This document shows, piece by piece, positions 13,817 through 17,158 of a stretch of 17,158 bases of DNA. This DNA is from an uncultured Sphingomonadales bacterium. GTDB taxonomy: Bacteria; Pseudomonadota; Alphaproteobacteria; Sphingomonadales; Sphingomonadaceae. The stretch covers positions 1 through 17,158 of the forward strand of contig CALCBC010000034.1 in NCBI GenBank assembly GCA_937898525.1, given 5' to 3'. How positions within the stretch are numbered: position 1 is the stretch's first letter; each line of letters starts with the position of its first letter. The position numbers were made by a program, and so were the translations under genes. The notes below the pieces were generated by a model that saw only the letters and a program-made list of their open reading frames with translations, had not been told where the DNA came from and searched no databases.

Positions 13817-14824
13817 CTAGTGCCGCCCTCCACCTTCTCGGCTCAGCCACAGGGTTCCATCGGGGCGATGTTCTACTCTCAGTTTCAGGGCTGCCGCCAG
13901 GGCATTGGCAAACTCCTCGGCATCGCCGCTGCGAAAGGCACCGGTTACACGCAGTTCGCCCAACCGGTCGTCCGCCAGCCGGAGCTGCCGATCCGACCAT
14001 CCGTTCGCTTGCACCAGCGCGTCTCCGAGACGGCTGTCGTCGAGTTGGATCATCTCGGGAGAGCGTCCCTCTCGAACGAGGCCCGCACGAACGTCTCGGA
14101 TTTCGCCTTTGTGCCGAACTGTGAGCGTCTTGCCAGGCTCAAGCACCACGACTTCGCGTGCGGGCTCGGCTTCAGTCGCCCTCGAATAGGTCACCTCGAC
14201 CCGGCCCTCTATCAGCGCAACAGAGGTTGCCCCCTCGCCGAGACGAACGACGAACTTCGTCCCACGCGCGACGACTTCTGCGCCGCCAGCCACGACGATG
14301 AATGGTCGCTCCTCATGTGCGACAGCAAAAGTTCCTTCGCCACGACGCAACTGCAGCCGCCGTTCCGACGGACCCATGCGCACGTCGAGTTCGCTCTCCG
14401 CGGCAAGCCAAACCTCGGACCCGTCCCCAAGTCGGACATGGCGCGGTGCGCCGCCGTCATTTCGCAACACCTGGCCCGTGGCCGCGAGCTGAGGCGTCTC
14501 CCCAAGCTTGCGCAGACCCACGCCGCCGACGACAAGCACCGCGAGGACTGCCGCTGCGGCAGCCAGACCAACGCCGAGGTGTCGAGGGTGCGTGGCTTCC
14601 CGCGTTTCCAAGCGGGCAGCGTGTGTGAGGCGACCCGGCTCCAGGTGGCCTGCGATATCGAAAATCCTTGCCACCCGCTCAAAGGCGGCGGCGTGATCGG
14701 GATGCGCTTCGTACCATTTGTCGAACGCTGCCCTGTCGTTCGCGTCGTGCGGGCCGTTCAGCCGCGCCAGCCAGTGGGAGGCCCGCCGCCTGAGCCGTTC
14801 GTGCCGGCCAAAGGGCCAGGCCAT
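13817..14824 (-). CDS. fecR: FecR-family anti-sigma/sigma regulator
   Basis: A 335-aa inner-membrane regulator. The cytoplasmic N-terminal domain (about 10-60; ASHWLARLN, FDKWYEAHPDHAAAFERV) is the DUF4880 sigma-binding part. One membrane helix spans 83-104. The periplasmic part has the FecR domain (about 115-210: VRLGDGSEVWLAAESELDV, GEGTFAVAHEERPF, ARGTKFVVRL) and a C-terminal STN-like segment that would contact the receptor's STN domain. ATG 14824 overlaps the fecI stop (TGATG); two GTG codons just upstream are alternatives. It is predicted to pass receptor occupancy to FecI. Confidence 0.94.
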   Translation of the reverse strand: MAWPFGRHERLRRRASHWLARLNGPHDANDRAAFDKWYEAHPDHAAAFERVARIFDIAGHLEPGRLTHAARLETREATHPRHLGVGLAAAAAVLAVLVVGGVGLRKLGETPQLAATGQVLRNDGGAPRHVRLGDGSEVWLAAESELDVRMGPSERRLQLRRGEGTFAVAHEERPFIVVAGGAEVVARGTKFVVRLGEGATSVALIEGRVEVTYSRATEAEPAREVVVLEPGKTLTVRHKGEIRDVRAGLVREGRSPEMIQLDDSRLGDALVQANGWSDRQLRLADDRLGELRVTGAFRSGDAEEFANALAAALKLRVEHRPDGTLWLSREGGGRH

Positions 14825-15402
14825 CACCACCGCTCCCTCTCGATCAAGCGATCAATCGCGGCGATCGCCTTGCTCATCTGCTTTTCGACCCCCTTGACCG
14901 ACAGGCCCGTCCGCTCGGCGATCTCGGCGTAGTTCAATCCCTCGACACGGTGGGCCATGAAGATCTCCCGGGTCCGTGGGTGCAGCTTTAGCACAGCTGC
15001 CTCTACGCGCCTGAGCATATCGCGTGTTTCAAGTAGCCTTTCCTGGTCCGTACCGGCCGGCAACCGGTCGTCGGCCTCGACGTGCTGCTCGATCATCCTG
15101 CGCGAGGCGTGGCGAGCGCGATCCCGCAGGAGGTTGGTCGCCATGCGGCTCAGATAGGCCTGCGGCCGCTCGAGACGCGTGAGGTTGGCGGCACCCAGAC
15201 GGGCCACTCGACAGAATATTTCCTGGACCAGGTCACGGGCTTCGTCGCGACTGGCCATCCGGCGGGTCAGCGACCTCAGCAGGCGAGGCGAATGCTCGCG
15301 ATACAGCGTGTCGATTGACGACGAGGAATCCTCACCGGCCTCAGCCGTCTGGCTGATGGGTTCGGCCCACTCAGCCGCAACCGTAGGAAGATCATGATCC
15401 AC
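14824..15402 (-). CDS. fecI: ECF sigma factor, FecI family
   Basis: A 192-aa sigma-70 family ECF protein. Region 2 is at about 31-97 (IDTLYREHSPRLLRSLTRR, DEARDLVQEIFCRVARL, QAYLSRMATNLLRDRAR) and region 4 at 125-185 (LHPRTREIFMAHRVEGLNYA then EIAERTGLSVKGVEKQMSKA). Region 4 ending in VEKQMSKAI is characteristic of FecI. Start chosen at GTG 15402 after a weak AGGG; the frame stays open upstream but that part looks non-coding. It should direct RNA polymerase to the receptor-isopeptidase operon and perhaps to itself. Operon with fecR. Confidence 0.93.
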   Translation of the reverse strand: MDHDLPTVAAEWAEPISQTAEAGEDSSSSIDTLYREHSPRLLRSLTRRMASRDEARDLVQEIFCRVARLGAANLTRLERPQAYLSRMATNLLRDRARHASRRMIEQHVEADDRLPAGTDQERLLETRDMLRRVEAAVLKLHPRTREIFMAHRVEGLNYAEIAERTGLSVKGVEKQMSKAIAAIDRLIERERW

Positions 15403-15812
15403 GAGAGACCCTGAGGCCAGGCGCGGGAGATGGCAGCTCCTCGCCGTTTCTCGCGTCCCTCGACGTGGACCGCACCCCGCGCCTCCCCTCTGGGCGAGGC
15501 GGGCCGGCAGAGCCGGGTGTTGAGAACATGCTTGGACATGCGCCGCCGCCTTTAACCGCCAGGCGGTCTGGACATGCGCGACGGCCACCCGGCCGAGATC
15601 CGAGCCGGCATCACCAAGCGAGGTTCTCACGCCTCGGCGCCGATGATCGGCGCGGGGGCAGGATAGAGTCGAAACCCAATAGAGCAAGGCCCCCTTCCCG
15701 ATTCGGAAAGTGGACGACAGGCAGATGAGCTGGCAGCTCCTCCAACAGGTCGGGATTCAGAAATCGGTCCCCGCCAGGCTTTTGGTCGCTGGCGGCGGGG
15801 TCAGCACGGGGC
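15403..15812. other. 410-bp gap between fecI and the integrase
   Basis: No gene is visible. It holds a candidate fecI promoter (15533-15557), an 11-bp direct repeat TGGACATGCGC (15533-15543 and 15569-15579), and a 12-bp direct repeat TGGCAGCTCCTC (15431-15442 and 15731-15742), exactly 300 bp apart. A weak sigma-70-like pair reads leftward (TTGCTC, 16 bases, TATCCT, near 15693-15664). An inverted repeat CCGCCAG/CTGGCGG (15771-15777, 15789-15795) follows the integrase stop and may help end its transcript. Confidence 0.4.
15533..15557 (-). promoter_or_regulatory. Candidate FecI-type (autoregulatory) promoter of fecI-fecR
   Basis: Read on the minus strand: GGTTAAA, 11 bases, ATGTCCA. It matches the motif upstream of the receptor (GGGTAAA, 11 bases, ACGTCAA) in both half-sites and spacing. 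It lies about 130 bp before the chosen fecI start, leaving a long leader. Confidence 0.35.
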
Positions 15813-15822
15813 TCAGGCCCCG
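15807..15822 (-). terminator. Hairpin over the integrase stop codon
   Basis: CGGGGC-TCAG-GCCCCG, a 6-bp stem whose loop holds the integrase stop codon. Together with the CCGCCAG/CTGGCGG repeat just downstream it may act as a terminator, but no T-tract follows. Confidence 0.3.
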
Positions 15823-16958
15823 ACGCAGAACTCTGCCCACTCGACCATCAAACGCTTGCGCTTCTCCAGGAGGTTGCCGCGCCGATAGGCCGCTTCGACC
15901 TTGTTCGAGACGACATGAGCGAGCGCCGCTTCGGCGATTTCACCCTGGTGCTGCGTCTCCTCGCTGACCCAGTCCCGAAACGCCGAGCGGAAACCGTGAA
16001 CCGTGTAAGGCTCCTTCATTTCCTTGAGGAGCTTGGTCAGGGTCATGTCCGATAGCGGCGCATTGTGCCTCGTCCCGGGAAAGACCAGTTCGCAGTCAGC
16101 GAGACGCAGCTCCTGACAACGCTTCAGAATGCGAACAGCGGGTGCCGTCAGCGGAACTACGTGCTCGCGATGAGCTTTCATGCGGTGCTTTGGAATCGTC
16201 CAGAGACCGGCATCCAGGTCGATCTCTTCCCACTTCGCGCCACGCACCTCTCCCGATCGCGCGGCAGTGAGAATGGCAAACTCCAGGGCAAGGCGGCTAA
16301 ACGACTCCCGCTGCCGCAGCCTGACCATGAAGTCCGGAACGCGAGCATAGGGCATCGCTGCGAAGTGGCCTTCCTTCTTCGGCTGGCGGGGGAGCCCCTT
16401 CGTGATGGCCCGCATGGGAGCCTCGCTTTCGCGATAGCCAGAGGCGTAAGCCCAATCCAGCACCGTGCCGATACGCTGGCGCACTCTCCGGGCCGTCTCG
16501 GGCTTCGAAAGCCAGATATCTGCAAGCACGTTGCGTATCAGAGGACCGGTTATCTCGTTGACCTGCAGGTTGCCGATTTGCGGGAAGACGTAGGTCTCAA
16601 GCGTGCGCGACCACTGCTTCTCGTGCTTCTCGTTACGCCAGGTCTTGCGGTGCGCCGCGAGCACACGTGCCGCCGCCTCCCTGAAGGTCGGGATGCCTCC
16701 CGCTTTGCGACGCTCGAAGATGGGGTCGAGGCCCATCTCGACCCAGGCGCGAATCTCCCGGGCGCGCTCGCGCGCGAGCGCGAGTGAGACCTTCGAGGCA
16801 CTGCCAAGCCCGAAATCCCGCCGGTGACCGTTCTTCTGAACGCGACAAATCCAACTCTTACTGCCGCTGGGCTGCACGATCAGGAAAAGCCCATCGCCAT
16901 CGCCGAACCTTCCCGGCGTCGCCGCGCTTTTCACGGCAGTCGCGGACAACTTACCCAT
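15813..16958 (-). CDS. int: P4-type tyrosine site-specific integrase of the element
   Basis: A 381-aa phage P4-type integrase (DUF4102 N-terminal arm-binding domain about 3-85, core-binding domain about 90-190, catalytic domain about 205-375). Catalytic residues are visible: R234 in TAARSGEVRG, H321 and R324 in HGFRSAFRDW, H348 in ALAHVVSNK and the nucleophile Y358 in EAAYRRGNLLEKR. MGKLSATAVKSA at ATG 16958 is the usual start of this family; the short in-frame extension upstream is repeat-derived and unlikely. It lies 146 bp from the 3' end of a tRNA-Ser gene, the normal place for such an integrase, so it is expected to insert and, with an excisionase, remove the element at that tRNA. Confidence 0.96.
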   Translation of the reverse strand: MGKLSATAVKSAATPGRFGDGDGLFLIVQPSGSKSWICRVQKNGHRRDFGLGSASKVSLALARERAREIRAWVEMGLDPIFERRKAGGIPTFREAAARVLAAHRKTWRNEKHEKQWSRTLETYVFPQIGNLQVNEITGPLIRNVLADIWLSKPETARRVRQRIGTVLDWAYASGYRESEAPMRAITKGLPRQPKKEGHFAAMPYARVPDFMVRLRQRESFSRLALEFAILTAARSGEVRGAKWEEIDLDAGLWTIPKHRMKAHREHVVPLTAPAVRILKRCQELRLADCELVFPGTRHNAPLSDMTLTKLLKEMKEPYTVHGFRSAFRDWVSEETQHQGEIAEAALAHVVSNKVEAAYRRGNLLEKRKRLMVEWAEFCVGA

Positions 16959-16971
16959 GGCCCAAACACTC

Positions 16972-17007
16972 CCACATTTTTTACCACATTTCCAATCGGT
17001 CACCGAT
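16972..17007. repeat. Small repeats upstream of the integrase
   Basis: Two direct copies of CCACATTT (16972-16979, 16984-16991) with a 12-bp period, followed by the dyad ATCGGT-C-ACCGAT (16995-17007). They lie just upstream of the integrase start and could bind the integrase arm domain or a repressor. AT-rich compared with the genes around. Confidence 0.4.
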
Positions 17008-17032
17008 GGATCGGGGTGGATATGAGTGGACG

Positions 17033-17078
17033 CGAAATCGCATGTAAGCTCTTGGCAAATCAGAGCTTTTGCGATTCG
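17033..17078. repeat. Long imperfect inverted repeat between integrase and tRNA-Ser
   Basis: Outer arms CGAAATCGCA (17033-17042) and TGCGATTCG (17070-17078) pair with one bulged A. Inner arms AAGCTCT (17046-17052) and AGAGCTT (17062-17068) pair perfectly around a 9-nt loop. The 46-bp structure ends about 26 bp from the tRNA 3' end. It may be part of the attachment-site region or a structure ending the tRNA transcript; no T-tract is seen. Confidence 0.5.
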
Positions 17079-17103
17079 CTATGGACGTGGGAAGAGGGCG
17101 TCC

Positions 17104-17158
17104 TGGCGGAGAGGGTGGGATTCGAACCCACGTTACGGTTGCCCGTAAACCGCATTTC
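17104..17158 (-). tRNA. tRNA-Ser(NGA), 3' part (5' end beyond window)
   Basis: Reading leftward from 17158: the end of the anticodon loop (GAAA, hence anticodon NGA), the anticodon 3' stem, a long class II variable arm TTACGG-GCAA-CCGTAA, and a T arm with GTGGGTTCGAATCCCAC. The acceptor 3' strand CCTCTCC with discriminator G and an encoded CCA (17106-17104) follow. The long variable arm, the G discriminator and NGA identify serine; the wobble base lies off the window, so the isoacceptor cannot be named. It is the likely attachment site of the element. Confidence 0.93.

Noticed and set aside
1..17158. CRISPR arrays, insertion sequences or rRNA genes
   Set aside because: No regularly spaced repeats, transposase motifs or rRNA-like stretches were seen.

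Overview
The base composition (very GC-rich, strong third-position bias), the frequent GTG/TTG starts and the gene families point to an alphaproteobacterium, most likely a sphingomonad (Sphingomonas, Novosphingobium or Erythrobacter type). This is inferred from gene content; no marker gene is present. The window appears to be the integrase-side end of an integrative and conjugative element (ICE) inserted at the 3' end of a tRNA-Ser(NGA) gene, carrying quorum-sensing genes and a lasso peptide cluster as cargo.

Left, minus strand (1-3003): a LuxR-type regulator (luxR1), a DUF6499-DUF2285 protein resembling the ICE excision activator FseA, a small winged-HTH protein resembling the excisionase RdfS, a TraF-type S26 peptidase and a truncated lytic transglycosylase. 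The last three overlap one another. The order FseA - RdfS - TraF - transglycosylase matches the excision/transfer operon known from the Mesorhizobium symbiosis ICE, where excision is under AHL quorum sensing. Middle, plus strand (3262-6231): a second LuxR (luxR2), an AHL synthase (luxI), a phytanoyl-CoA-type Fe/2OG dioxygenase and a GntR regulator, all tightly packed.

Lasso peptide cluster (6377-15402): a 42-aa precursor, the fused RRE/leader peptidase B and the Asn-synthetase-like cyclase C run on the plus strand. On the minus strand lie a secreted S9 lasso-peptide isopeptidase, a TonB-dependent receptor with an N-terminal STN signalling domain, and a FecR/FecI pair. No ABC exporter is visible. 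This is the isopeptidase/TonB-receptor class of proteobacterial lasso clusters (astexin/caulosegnin type). The peptide is predicted to be made, released, taken up by the receptor, sensed through FecR-FecI and linearised in the periplasm.

Right (15813-17158): a P4-type tyrosine integrase, an inverted-repeat-rich segment and the tRNA-Ser 3' end.

The most interesting points are: (i) a lasso precursor with predicted core start Gly22 and macrolactam acceptor Glu30; (ii) the AHL switch placed exactly between the ICE excision operon and the lasso operon, with one LuxR facing each way; (iii) dyads in the divergent luxR promoter region and a hairpin that would occlude the luxI ribosome binding site; (iv) a motif shared upstream of the receptor and fecI that could be the FecI promoter; (v) a Glu in place of the expected Asp in the isopeptidase triad.
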